64,000 nt of DNA from Streptomyces sp. CB01201 (GTDB taxonomy: Bacteria > Actinomycetota > Actinomycetes > Streptomycetales > Streptomycetaceae), in NCBI RefSeq assembly GCF_002803085.1, contig NZ_NNBJ01000015.1:124001-188000 (forward strand). Direction: 5' to 3'. A program made the translations under genes and the position numbers. Shown here one piece after another: positions 17,433 through 26,141 of this stretch. Below the pieces are notes generated by a model. The model was not told the DNA's origin and searched no databases. It saw only the letters and a program-made list of their open reading frames with translations. The stretch's first letter is position 1. Each line of letters starts with the position of its first letter.

Positions 17433-18557
17433 GTGACTGAGATCGAGATCGGGCGCGGCAAGCGCGGCCGCAGGGCGTACGCGTTCGACGACATCGCCAT
17501 CGTCCCGAGCCGGCGTACCCGGGACCCGAAGGAGGTCTCGATCGCCTGGCAGATCGACGCCTACCGCTTCGAGCTGCCCTTCCTGGCCGCCCCCATGGAC
17601 TCCGTGGTGTCGCCGCAGACGGCGATCCGCATCGGTGAGCTCGGCGGCCTCGGCGTGCTGAACCTTGAGGGTCTGTGGACCCGGTACGAGGACCCGCAGC
17701 CGCTGCTCGACGAGATCGCCGAGCTGGACGAGGCGACGGCGAGCCGCCGTCTCCAGGAGATCTACGCGGCGCCCATCAAGGAAGAGCTGATCGGCCTGCG
17801 CATCAAGGAGGTGCGCGACTCCGGTGTGGTCACCGCCGCCGCGCTCTCCCCGCAGCGCACCGCCCAGTTCTCCAAGGCGGTCGTGGACGCGGGCGTGGAC
17901 ATCTTCGTCATCCGCGGCACCACGGTCTCCGCCGAGCACGTCTCGGGCGCGGCCGAGCCGCTCAACCTGAAGCAGTTCATCTACGAGCTGGACGTCCCGG
18001 TCATCGTCGGCGGCTGCGCCACGTACACCGCGGCCCTGCACCTGATGCGCACCGGCGCGGCCGGCGTGCTCGTGGGCTTCGGCGGCGGCGCCGCGCACAC
18101 CACCCGCAACGTCCTGGGCATCCAGGTCCCGATGGCCACCGCCGTCGCCGATGTCGCCGCGGCCCGCCGCGACTACATGGACGAGTCCGGTGGCCGTTAC
18201 GTCCACGTCATCGCGGACGGCGGCGTGGGCTGGTCCGGCGACATCCCGAAGGCGGTCGCCTGCGGCGCCGACGCGGTGATGATGGGCTCCCCGCTGGCCC
18301 GCGCCACCGACGCGCCGGGCCGCGGCCACCACTGGGGCATGGAGGCCGTCCACGAGGACGTGCCGCGCGGCAAGCTCGTCGACCTGGGCATCGTGGGCAC
18401 CACCGAGGAGATCCTCACCGGTCCCTCGCACACCCCGGACGGTTCGATGAACCTGTTCGGCGCCCTGCGCCGCTCGATGGCGACGACCGGCTACAGCGAG
18501 CTCAAGGAGTTCCAGCGGGTCGAGGTCACGGTGGCGGACGCCCAGCACAAGCGCTGA
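17433..18557 (+). CDS. guaB3: GuaB3 family IMP dehydrogenase-related protein
   Basis: A 374-residue TIM-barrel protein of the actinobacterial GuaB3 group. It shares AYAFDDIAIVPSRRTRDP, PFLAAPMDSVVSPQTA, IADGGVGWSGDIPKAVACGA and DAVMMGSPLARA with IMPDH/GMP reductase, but lacks the CBS insert. Where IMPDH carries its GxxxxCTTR loop this protein reads GFGGGAAHTTRNVLG, with no Cys, so the classical thioimidate chemistry is not expected there. The other Cys near the barrel (VGGCATY) is not in that loop. GTG start at 17433, 107 bp after guaB, with a terminator between. Biochemical role is uncertain; a GMP-pool or NAD-linked function is inferred from position. Confidence 0.92.
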   Translation: MTEIEIGRGKRGRRAYAFDDIAIVPSRRTRDPKEVSIAWQIDAYRFELPFLAAPMDSVVSPQTAIRIGELGGLGVLNLEGLWTRYEDPQPLLDEIAELDEATASRRLQEIYAAPIKEELIGLRIKEVRDSGVVTAAALSPQRTAQFSKAVVDAGVDIFVIRGTTVSAEHVSGAAEPLNLKQFIYELDVPVIVGGCATYTAALHLMRTGAAGVLVGFGGGAAHTTRNVLGIQVPMATAVADVAAARRDYMDESGGRYVHVIADGGVGWSGDIPKAVACGADAVMMGSPLARATDAPGRGHHWGMEAVHEDVPRGKLVDLGIVGTTEEILTGPSHTPDGSMNLFGALRRSMATTGYSELKEFQRVEVTVADAQHKR

Positions 18558-18586
18558 CACCCGGCACCGGGCTGACGCCCAGTACC

Positions 18587-18625
18587 GCGAAGGGCCCGGA
18601 TCACCTGGTGATCCGGGCCCTTCGC
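18587..18625. terminator. guaB3 terminator (19-bp stem)
   Basis: GCGAAGGGCCCGGATCACC, one base, and its exact reverse complement. It is shared by the convergent membrane-protein gene that ends at 18659. Confidence 0.9.
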
Positions 18626-18658
18626 GTGCGTGCGCCCGTTCGGCGGGCGGCGGCGTTT

Positions 18659-19174
18659 CTAAGCGGCGGCCTTCTTGGCGCCGGAGAAGGCGGCCACCGC
18701 GGCGACCGCGAAGAAGAGGAAGGTGAGCGGGTCCGCGTCGGCCTTCCAGCCCTCGTTCAGGAGGCTGAAGTGGTCGAAGAACAGCTCGGAGACGGTCACG
18801 GGAAGCGCCTTGCTGGCGATGATCGCCTCGCCCAGGAGCTGGCCGAAGTAGACCGCGACCAGCGAGAGCACCGCGCCGAGGACGGGCAGCGCGGGGTTGC
18901 GGCCGCCGACCTTGCCGGCCGCGAAGCCGACGAGGAAGCCGACACCCACGGCCGCGTAGCCGATCTCGTGCTTGGTGGCGCCGATGATCGCGCCGTAGAT
19001 GCCCGCCGTGACGACGGCGGCCACGACCGCGGCGATCAGGCCGAGCGCGAAGTTGTTCCGCACCGGGGCCGGCGGCGGTGCCACCGGGTAGCCGAAGGCC
19101 CCCTGCGGCGGCTGGCCCTGGTCGAACGGGCCCTGCTGCTGCGGCTGCTGCGGTGGCGGAAAGGACTGGCTCAT
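18659..19174 (-). CDS. Small membrane protein with proline/glutamine-rich N-terminus
   Basis: A 171-residue protein. Residues 1-38 are Pro/Gln-rich and cytoplasmic-looking (MSQSFPPPQQPQQQ). Four hydrophobic segments follow: LGLIAAVVAAVVTAGIYGA, IGYAAVGVGFLVGFAAG, LPVLGAVLSLVAVYFGQLL, and near the C-terminus DPLTFLFFAVAAVAAFSG. The second and third are Gly-rich. The ATG at 19174 follows AGGGGGGAA. I do not recognise a named family; similar small proteins are common in Streptomyces. Convergent with guaB3 and 111 bp downstream of the nucleotide-sugar dehydrogenase. Confidence 0.85.
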   Translation of the reverse strand: MSQSFPPPQQPQQQGPFDQGQPPQGAFGYPVAPPPAPVRNNFALGLIAAVVAAVVTAGIYGAIIGATKHEIGYAAVGVGFLVGFAAGKVGGRNPALPVLGAVLSLVAVYFGQLLGEAIIASKALPVTVSELFFDHFSLLNEGWKADADPLTFLFFAVAAVAAFSGAKKAAA

Positions 19175-19285
19175 CTTCGCGTTCCCCCCTGGAAACAAAC
19201 ATGGGCAAGCGCACGGCTGTGCGATTGCGGTCCCGAAGAGTAACAGCCGCACCACGCGTCACATAAGAATTATGTAAGGCAGGGC

Positions 19286-20530
19286 TCACAACCGGTGCGC
19301 CGCCCCCGCCGGGGTCGCGCCACGGGTGTCGAGCAGGAGCTGGGCCTTCACCGCGAGGCCCTGGAGGTCGTAGGTGTGGTGGTGCTGGAGCAGCACCGTC
19401 AGATCGGCGTGCGCGGCGGCCTCGTACAGCGAGTCCGCGCGCGGAACCGGCTGGTCGCGGACGCGCCAGGTGGGCACATGGGGGTCGTGGTACGTGATCT
19501 GCGCCCCCAGGTCCATCAGGCGCCCGGCGATCTCGCGGGCGGGTGAGCCCTCCTGGTCGGCGAAGTCGGGCTTGTAGGTCACGCCGAGCAGCAGGACGCG
19601 GGCGCCGCGGGCCGACTTGCCGTGCTCGTTCAGGAGCGTGGTGGAGCGCTGGACGGCGTAGCTCGGCATGTGCGCGTTGATCTCGCGGGCGAGGCCCACC
19701 ATGCGCAGGCCCGCGTACGGCAGCGGGGTCGGGTCGAGCGGGAGGCCGTGGCCGCCGACGCCGGGCCCCGGGCGGAAGGCCTGGAAGCCGAACGGCTTGG
19801 TCTCGGAGCAGCGGATGACGTCCCACAGGTCGACGCCCATGTCGTGGCAGAGCACGGCCATCTCGTTGACCAGGGCGATGTTGACGTGCCGGAAGTTGGT
19901 CTCCAGGAGTTTGGACATCTCGGCCTCGCGCAGGCCGCGGGCGCGGACCACCTTGTCGGTGAGCCGGCCGTAGAACGCGGCGGCCGACTCCGTGCAGGCC
20001 GGCGTGAGCCCGCCGATCACCTTCGGGGTGGCCGCGTAGGTGTGGGCGCGGTTGCCGGGGTCGATGCGGCTCGGCGAGTAGGCGAGGTGGAAGTCCCGCC
20101 CGGCCCGCAGTCCCGAGCCCTCTTCGAGGATCGGGCGCACGAAGTCCTCGGTGGTACCGGGGTAGCCCGCCGACTCCAGGATGACGGTGGTGTGCGGGCG
20201 CAGCCGCCCGGCCAGGACGCGGGCGGCGTCGGCGACCGCCCCGAGGTCGAGGGTGCGGTCGGGGGCGAGCGCGGTGGGCGCGCAGATGACGGCCGTACGC
20301 ACCCGGCCCAGCTCGGCCGGGTCGCCGGCGGTGTGGAAGCCGCCCGCGAGCATCCGGCGCAGTTCGGCGGGGGTGAGCGAGCCGTCCACGGGGGTGCGGC
20401 CCGCGTTGAGCTCGGCCATGGTGCGGGGGTCCGTGTCGTGGCCGACGGTCTGGATGCCGGCGGCGACGGCGGCTTGGGCGAGGGGCAGGCCCAGGTGGCC
20501 GAGTCCGATGACGGCGAGGTCTGCGGGCAT
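19286..20530 (-). CDS. UDP-sugar 6-dehydrogenase family protein lacking the catalytic cysteine
   Basis: A 414-residue protein of the UDP-glucose/UDP-ManNAc dehydrogenase family (WecC-like). NAD loop: LAVIGLGHLGLPLA (residues 5-18); ESAGYPGTTEDF; LLETNFRHVNIALVNEMAVL; LLLGVTYKPDFADQEGSPA. These enzymes oxidise the C6 alcohol of a UDP-sugar twice through a Cys thiohemiacetal. Here the nucleophile motif GVGGHCxPxDP reads GVGGHGLPLDP: codon GGC (Gly) stands where TGC (Cys) is expected. A second family position, the Glu of SPER, is Ser (LAYSPSRIDPG). The rest is full length, so it may be inactive, regulatory or repurposed. ATG at 20530. Divergent from glpD. Confidence 0.88.
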   Translation of the reverse strand: MPADLAVIGLGHLGLPLAQAAVAAGIQTVGHDTDPRTMAELNAGRTPVDGSLTPAELRRMLAGGFHTAGDPAELGRVRTAVICAPTALAPDRTLDLGAVADAARVLAGRLRPHTTVILESAGYPGTTEDFVRPILEEGSGLRAGRDFHLAYSPSRIDPGNRAHTYAATPKVIGGLTPACTESAAAFYGRLTDKVVRARGLREAEMSKLLETNFRHVNIALVNEMAVLCHDMGVDLWDVIRCSETKPFGFQAFRPGPGVGGHGLPLDPTPLPYAGLRMVGLAREINAHMPSYAVQRSTTLLNEHGKSARGARVLLLGVTYKPDFADQEGSPAREIAGRLMDLGAQITYHDPHVPTWRVRDQPVPRADSLYEAAAHADLTVLLQHHHTYDLQGLAVKAQLLLDTRGATPAGAAHRL

Positions 20531-20763
20531 GTGACCGTCCTTCCCTTAGCCGGAGGGGACATGGAGCGCAAGCCCTGTGGACAGAATGGGCGTGCGGAAT
20601 GTCAGACTAAGAGGAAATATGACTGATTTGCCGCATTGTGAGGGCCCGGCAAGCCGAGTGTTGTCCACAGGCGGTGGCCGATGTCGGTGGTCCCGTCCAG
20701 AATCGAGGGTGTGAGCCGGACCACCCGGTCCGCGCGACCACCCCGATCCACGGGAGGCAAGCC

Positions 20764-22470
20764 GTGAGGACAGCGACACTGGGACCCGAGCAGCGCGCAC
20801 AGGCGCTCGCCGCCATGGCCGATCGCGAGCTGGACGTGCTGGTCGTGGGCGCGGGGGTGGTCGGAGCGGGCACGGCCCTCGATGCGGCGACCCGGGGCCT
20901 GGCCACCGGTCTGGTCGAAGCGAGGGACTGGGCATCGGGCACCTCCAGCCGCTCCAGCAAGCTGATCCACGGCGGGCTGCGCTATCTGGAGATGCTGGAC
21001 TTCGCCCTGGTGCGCGAGGCCCTCAAGGAGCGCGGGCTGCTGCTGGAGCGGCTGGCCCCGCATCTGGTGAAGCCCGTCCCGTTCCTCTACCCGTTGCAGC
21101 ACAAGGGCTGGGAGCGGCTGTACGCGGGCTCGGGCGTCGCGCTCTACGACGCGATGTCCGTCTCCTCGGGCCACGGCAGGGGCTTGCCGACGCACCGTCA
21201 TCTGAGCCGCCGCCACGCGCTGCGCGTCGCCCCCGCGTTGAAGAAGGACGCGCTGGTCGGAGCGTTGCAGTACTACGACGCCCAGATGGACGACGCCCGT
21301 TATGTGACCACTCTCGTGCGCACCGCCGCCGCCTACGGGGCCCATGTCGCCAACCGGGCCCGGGTCGTCGGCTTCCTGCGCGAGGGCGAGCGGGTGGTCG
21401 GCGCCCGGGTGCAGGACGGCGAGGCGGGCGGCGAGTACGAGGTCCGCGCCAAGCAGGTGGTGAACGCGACGGGCGTGTGGACCGACGACACCCAGGCCCT
21501 GATCGGCGAGCGGGGCCAGTTCCACGTACGCGCCTCGAAGGGCATCCACCTGGTGGTGCCCAAGGACCGGATCCACTCCAACACCGGGCTGATCCTGCGG
21601 ACCGAGAAGTCCGTGCTCTTCGTCATCCCCTGGGGCCGGCACTGGATCGTCGGCACCACCGATACCGACTGGGACCTCGACAAGGCCCACCCGGCCGCCT
21701 CCAGTGCCGACATCGACTACCTGCTGGAACACGTCAACTCGGTGCTCGCGGTGCCGCTGACCCGGGACGACGTCCAGGGCGTCTACGCCGGTCTGCGGCC
21801 GCTGCTCGCCGGGGAGTCCGACGCCACCAGCAAGCTCTCGCGCGAGCACACCGTCGCGCATCCGGTGCCGGGGCTCGTGGTCGTCGCGGGCGGCAAGTAC
21901 ACGACGTACCGGGTGATGGCGAAGGACGCCGTGGACGAGGCGGTGCACGCGCTCGACCAGCGGGTGGCGGACTGTGTCACCGAGGACATTCCGCTGCTCG
22001 GCGCCGAGGGCTACAAGGCGCTGTGGAACACCCGGGCCAGGATCGCGGCCAGGACCGGGCTCCATGTGGTGCGCGTGGAGCACCTGTTGAACCGGTACGG
22101 CTCGATGGCCGAGGACCTCCTGGAGCTGATCACCGCCGATCCCACGCTCGGCGAACCCCTCGCCGCGGCCGACGACTACCTGCGCGCCGAGATCGTCTAC
22201 GCCGCCTCGCACGAGGGTGCCCGACACCTGGACGACGTACTGACCCGGCGCACCCGCATCTCGATCGAGACCTTCGACCGGGGCACGCTCTCGGCCCGGG
22301 AGTGCGCGGAGCTGATGGCGCCGGTGCTCGGCTGGGACAGCAAGCAGATCGACAAGGAGGTGGAGCACTACGAGAAGCGGGTGGAGGCGGAGCGGGAGTC
22401 GCAGCGCCAGCCGGACGACCTGACGGCGGACGCGGCCCGGCTCGGCGCGCCGGACATCGCCCCGGTCTAG
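20764..22470 (+). CDS. glpD: Aerobic glycerol-3-phosphate dehydrogenase
   Basis: A 568-residue FAD enzyme (sn-glycerol 3-phosphate to dihydroxyacetone phosphate, electrons to menaquinone), peripheral on the inner membrane. FAD motif DVLVVGAGVVGAGTALDAATRG (in two parts, near residues 22-43); SSKLIHGGLRYLEMLDFALV; TTDTDWD; VVAGGKYTTYRVMAKDAVD; and the C-terminal helical domain of the GlpD family. The GTG at 20764 has a good GGGAGG site; reading from an earlier in-frame ATG would add 42 residues without conserved features. No glycerol kinase or facilitator gene is adjacent. Confidence 0.96.
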   Translation: MRTATLGPEQRAQALAAMADRELDVLVVGAGVVGAGTALDAATRGLATGLVEARDWASGTSSRSSKLIHGGLRYLEMLDFALVREALKERGLLLERLAPHLVKPVPFLYPLQHKGWERLYAGSGVALYDAMSVSSGHGRGLPTHRHLSRRHALRVAPALKKDALVGALQYYDAQMDDARYVTTLVRTAAAYGAHVANRARVVGFLREGERVVGARVQDGEAGGEYEVRAKQVVNATGVWTDDTQALIGERGQFHVRASKGIHLVVPKDRIHSNTGLILRTEKSVLFVIPWGRHWIVGTTDTDWDLDKAHPAASSADIDYLLEHVNSVLAVPLTRDDVQGVYAGLRPLLAGESDATSKLSREHTVAHPVPGLVVVAGGKYTTYRVMAKDAVDEAVHALDQRVADCVTEDIPLLGAEGYKALWNTRARIAARTGLHVVRVEHLLNRYGSMAEDLLELITADPTLGEPLAAADDYLRAEIVYAASHEGARHLDDVLTRRTRISIETFDRGTLSARECAELMAPVLGWDSKQIDKEVEHYEKRVEAERESQRQPDDLTADAARLGAPDIAPV

Positions 22471-23232
22471 CGCGGCCGCGCGCGGTTCGGCGCTGGGGAT
22501 CAGGGAGACAGGCCTCGCCCTCTGCGTACTCGCCCTCGATGTTCGGCGGAAGTCGGCTTCGGGGAGCGCGAGTTCGAGGAGGTACGGCGCCCTCGGGCCG
22601 CGGGGCGCCCCCGGTGCGGGGTACCACGCGGGGCGCAGGGGGAGCAGGGGAGCGCGGGGCGCGGACGGTTCGGGTGGGAGTGGGGGAACCGGACCGGTGC
22701 TGTCCGCCGTGTAGTTGAAGAGACCGCTGGTGCGAGAGGGCAGGGAGGGCAGGGAACGCCGGGTGAGGTGGCGGTCGACGTTGCCGTGCCCGCGTACAGG
22801 ACCGGGCGAACGCCGGTCCACGGCGCCGTCGAGCCCAAGGCTGCCCTGGCCGCCTGCCGCAGTACTACGGTGGCCACGAACGACTTGGCAGGGCTGCCCG
22901 TAGGGAAGTGGCCGTCGCCGCGCCGAGCAGGGCTCGGAGCATCGGCACGGCGGTCGTCCCTTCCCCCACCGCCAACTTGGCGGAGGCTCGGACCCGGGAC
23001 CATCACCGGTCCCGGCGTGAGGGACAATGGGGGCTCTGCCAGGGCGGGTTACGGGCCTCGCGCGGACGCCGGGTTCGACGACGGCTCCGGTGCGGCCGGG
23101 CACCCGGCAGGACAGACAGGTCGGAGCGGTGAGCCGGTCCGCCACCACGAGGGCAGGTCGCGGAGGGCAGGTCGCGGCAGGCCGCGGGCCGAGGCCGGCG
23201 CGGGCGAAGATCAGGAATCGCAGAGGGGACGC
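22471..23232. other. 762-bp gap between glpD and the first kinase gene
   Basis: No convincing gene. Open frames on both strands here are rich in Arg/Pro/Ala and lack ribosome sites or family motifs. The frame of the downstream kinase stays open back to 22768, so a longer N-terminus is formally possible. A kinase promoter probably lies near 23025-23035 (GGGACAATGGGG), similar to CCACAATGGG about 90 bp before the next kinase gene. Confidence 0.5.
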
Positions 23233-25929
23233 ATGTCGCAGGCGGAGCAGTCGCGGGAACCCCAGCGGGACGAGCGGCAGGAACCGGAGGCGTCGTCGGC
23301 GCCCGCAGAGTCCGCCGCGGACGCGGCGGGCACGAAGTCCGGGCGGCGCCCGGCGGACGCGGCGGGCGCCGCGACCCCGGCCGACCGTTCGGACCGGGTC
23401 GCCGAGCCCGAATCCGGCGCTGACGCGACGGCGAAGCCGGGCGCGGGCAAGTCGGTTGATTCCGGACGGAATCCGGCTTCATCCGAGGACAACTCGGGCT
23501 CCCGGGAGGGAGATGCGAAGTCCGGCTCGGCCGCAGCCGCCTCGAAGGGCAGGCCCGATCCCCGGGCGTCGGTGGCCAAGTCCGGTGCCGCCGCCTCGGA
23601 CGCCGAGCCGAGTGCTTCGGCCGCGAAGGCCAAGTCGCCTTCGCGCCCCGGCGGAGCCAAGTCCAGGCAGGGCGGCGGCTCGGCGTTCGCGGCGCCGGGT
23701 ACGGGTGCGGGTACCAGTGGGGCCGGGGGCGCGGGCGGGCGTGCCGGCGCCCCGGGCGCCGAGCCCGCCGCAGTCCCCGCTGAGCCGAGCCCCGTTGACG
23801 CCACGTCAGCATCGAAGCCGGGCTCCGGCCCGAGCGACGCCAAGCCGGCCACCAAGCCGAGCCCCTCGGCCGCCGACGCCAAGGCGAGCCCCTCGGCCGC
23901 CGACGCCAAGCCGAGCCCCTCGGCCGCCGACGCCAAGCCGGTTGCCAAGGGCGCCTCCGCGGCTCCGGCCGACGCCAAGGCGAGCCCTGCCAAGTCGACC
24001 CCCTCGGCTGCTGCCGCCAAGGCGAGCCCCGCCAAGGGCGCCGCTCAGGCCGCCGCGCCCCTCGTCGAGAACGGCGAAGGGCGGCTGCTCGCGGGGCGGT
24101 ACCGGCTCGGTGGGGTGCTCGGGCGGGGCGGCATGGGTACCGTCTGGCGGGCCGTCGACGAGACGCTCGGGCGGACCGTCGCGGTCAAGGAACTGCGCTT
24201 CCCCTCCAGCATCGACGACGACGAGAAGCGCCGCCTCATCACGCGCACCCTGCGCGAGGCGAAGGCGATCGCCCGGATCCGCAACACCGCCGCCGTGACC
24301 GTCTACGACGTCGTGGACGAGGACGACCGGCCGTGGATCGTCATGGAGCTCGTCGAGGGCAAGTCGCTCGCCGAAGCCGTGCGCGAGGACGGCACGCTGA
24401 CGCCCCGCCGGGCCGCCGAGGTGGGCCTCGCGATCCTGGACGTACTGCGTTCCGCACACCGCGAGGGCATCCTGCACCGCGACGTCAAGCCGTCCAACGT
24501 GCTGATCGCCGAGGACGGCCGGGTCGTGCTGACCGACTTCGGCATCGCCCAGGTGGAGGGCGACCCCTCCATCACGTCCACCGGCATGCTCGTCGGCGCG
24601 CCCTCGTACATCTCGCCCGAGCGGGCCCGTGGCCACAAGCCCGGCCCGGCCGCCGACCTGTGGTCGCTCGGCGGGCTGCTGTACGCGAGCGTGGAAGGCG
24701 TGCCCCCGTACGACAAGGGCTCGGCGATCGCGACGCTGACGGCGGTGATGACCGAGCCGGTCGACCCGCCCAAGAACGCGGGCCCGCTCCTGGAGCAGGT
24801 CATCTACGGACTGCTGGCCAAGGACCCGGCGCAGCGGCTCGACAACGCCGCCGCGCGCAAGCTGCTCACCGAGGTGCTCAACGCCCCCGAGCGCCCCGAG
24901 CCCGCGCCGGAGCCGGTCTCCGCCGAGGCGACGCGGGTCATTCCGCTGCCCCGCGAGCCGAAGACCGACGCGGCCGCCGAGCGGATGCGCGGCGCGCTCA
25001 AGTCCGTACGGAACGCGGCGGCCGAGGCCAAGGCGTCCGCCAAGGAGAAGGCGCAGAGCACCCGCGAGGCGAGGGACGTCCGGTCCAAGGCGGTGCCCGC
25101 GCGGACCAGGTCCGGGGCGCCGTCGGGCCCGGTGCCGCCGCCGCGCGCGTCGCTCACCGACGTGGTGCCGCGCCGCACCCTGGTGATCATCGCGGTGGTC
25201 GCCGCGCTCGCCGTCCTCGGCACGGTGCTGGCCATCACGCTCAGCTCCGGGGGCGACTCCTCGGGCAAGGCCAAGGGGGACAAGTCGGCTTCCAGCGGGC
25301 CCGCGGCCGCGGGCTCTCCGGCGAGCAGCAAGCAGGGCGGCGGCGGCCAGAAGCCGTCCGGCGGGAGCACTCCGTCGGGCCAGGGCGCATCGGCCGGGCA
25401 GAGTGAGGGCAAGGGCGACGGCGGCACCAGCGACAACACCGGCACCGGTAGCAGTGCGGGTACCGGCGACGGCAGCAAGGGCGGCGACACCGGCAACGCC
25501 GCCACCACGCCCTACAAGTCCGCGCAGGGCTTCTCCATAGGACTGCCCGCGGGTTGGTCGTTCAGCAAGACCGACGACGCGGGCGACCGCTTCAACGGGC
25601 CCGACGGGCAGCGGCTCCTCATCGGCTGGACCGACAGCCCGAGGAAGGACCCGGTGGCGGACTGGACGAGCCAGGAGTCCGGCATGACCAGGTCCGGATA
25701 CAAGCGCGTGAAGATAGCCGCGGTGAACTACCGGAACTGGCCCGCGGCCGACTGGGAGTTCACCTACAACGACGACAGCGGGGCCAAGTACCACTCGGTG
25801 GACCGCGGCTTCGTCGTCAGCCTCAGCCAGGGGTACGGGATCATGTTCTCGGCCAAGGACGCGGACTGGTCGAAGCCGGAGACCCAGCGGACACTGGCCA
25901 CGCTCTTCGCCACCTTCCAGCCCGCCTGA
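23233..25929 (+). CDS. Transmembrane Ser/Thr protein kinase with long disordered N-terminus (kinase 1 of 5)
   Basis: An 898-residue receptor kinase. Residues 1-285 are low-complexity Ala/Ser/Pro/Lys with SPSAADAK repeats. The kinase domain spans about 288-545: GRGGMGTVW loop, VAVKELRF lysine, HRDVKPSNVL with the catalytic Asp near 417, DFG near 435, SPE in place of APE. After a charged juxtamembrane linker comes one membrane helix (TLVIIAVVAALAVLGTVLAI, about 649-668), a Ser/Gly/Thr linker and an extracellular domain (about 760-898) starting GFSIGLPAGWSF and containing ADWEFTYND. No PASTA repeats. The ATG at 23233 follows AGAGGGGAC. First of five kinase genes in one orientation. Confidence 0.9.
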   Translation: MSQAEQSREPQRDERQEPEASSAPAESAADAAGTKSGRRPADAAGAATPADRSDRVAEPESGADATAKPGAGKSVDSGRNPASSEDNSGSREGDAKSGSAAAASKGRPDPRASVAKSGAAASDAEPSASAAKAKSPSRPGGAKSRQGGGSAFAAPGTGAGTSGAGGAGGRAGAPGAEPAAVPAEPSPVDATSASKPGSGPSDAKPATKPSPSAADAKASPSAADAKPSPSAADAKPVAKGASAAPADAKASPAKSTPSAAAAKASPAKGAAQAAAPLVENGEGRLLAGRYRLGGVLGRGGMGTVWRAVDETLGRTVAVKELRFPSSIDDDEKRRLITRTLREAKAIARIRNTAAVTVYDVVDEDDRPWIVMELVEGKSLAEAVREDGTLTPRRAAEVGLAILDVLRSAHREGILHRDVKPSNVLIAEDGRVVLTDFGIAQVEGDPSITSTGMLVGAPSYISPERARGHKPGPAADLWSLGGLLYASVEGVPPYDKGSAIATLTAVMTEPVDPPKNAGPLLEQVIYGLLAKDPAQRLDNAAARKLLTEVLNAPERPEPAPEPVSAEATRVIPLPREPKTDAAAERMRGALKSVRNAAAEAKASAKEKAQSTREARDVRSKAVPARTRSGAPSGPVPPPRASLTDVVPRRTLVIIAVVAALAVLGTVLAITLSSGGDSSGKAKGDKSASSGPAAAGSPASSKQGGGGQKPSGGSTPSGQGASAGQSEGKGDGGTSDNTGTGSSAGTGDGSKGGDTGNAATTPYKSAQGFSIGLPAGWSFSKTDDAGDRFNGPDGQRLLIGWTDSPRKDPVADWTSQESGMTRSGYKRVKIAAVNYRNWPAADWEFTYNDDSGAKYHSVDRGFVVSLSQGYGIMFSAKDADWSKPETQRTLATLFATFQPA

Positions 25930-26141
25930 CCCCGTCGGGCCCCAAGGCGGCCCCGTCGGGCCCCAAGGACGGCCGGTCCGGAGTAAACGGGCATCCCGAG
26001 GGCACGATGTGGCAAGGCCACGTATCGTGAGAGCTCGCGGACCGTACGCAGCCACAATGGGCCGGTAATCGACCGGAATTGGCGTGTTGTGCGGTGCCGA
26101 GGGCCATGGTCCGGGGGTACAGCGCGCTGTGGGGAGGCGTC

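Noticed and set aside
22500..23027. Minus-strand open frame of about 175 codons between glpD and kinase 1
   Set aside because: Composition is Arg/Pro/Ser-rich, typical of a non-coding frame in GC-rich DNA, and no ribosome site or family motif supports it.
22768..23232. Longer N-terminus for kinase 1 starting at 22768
   Set aside because: The extra 155 residues lack a ribosome site and look like shifted non-coding sequence; ATG 23233 has a good site.
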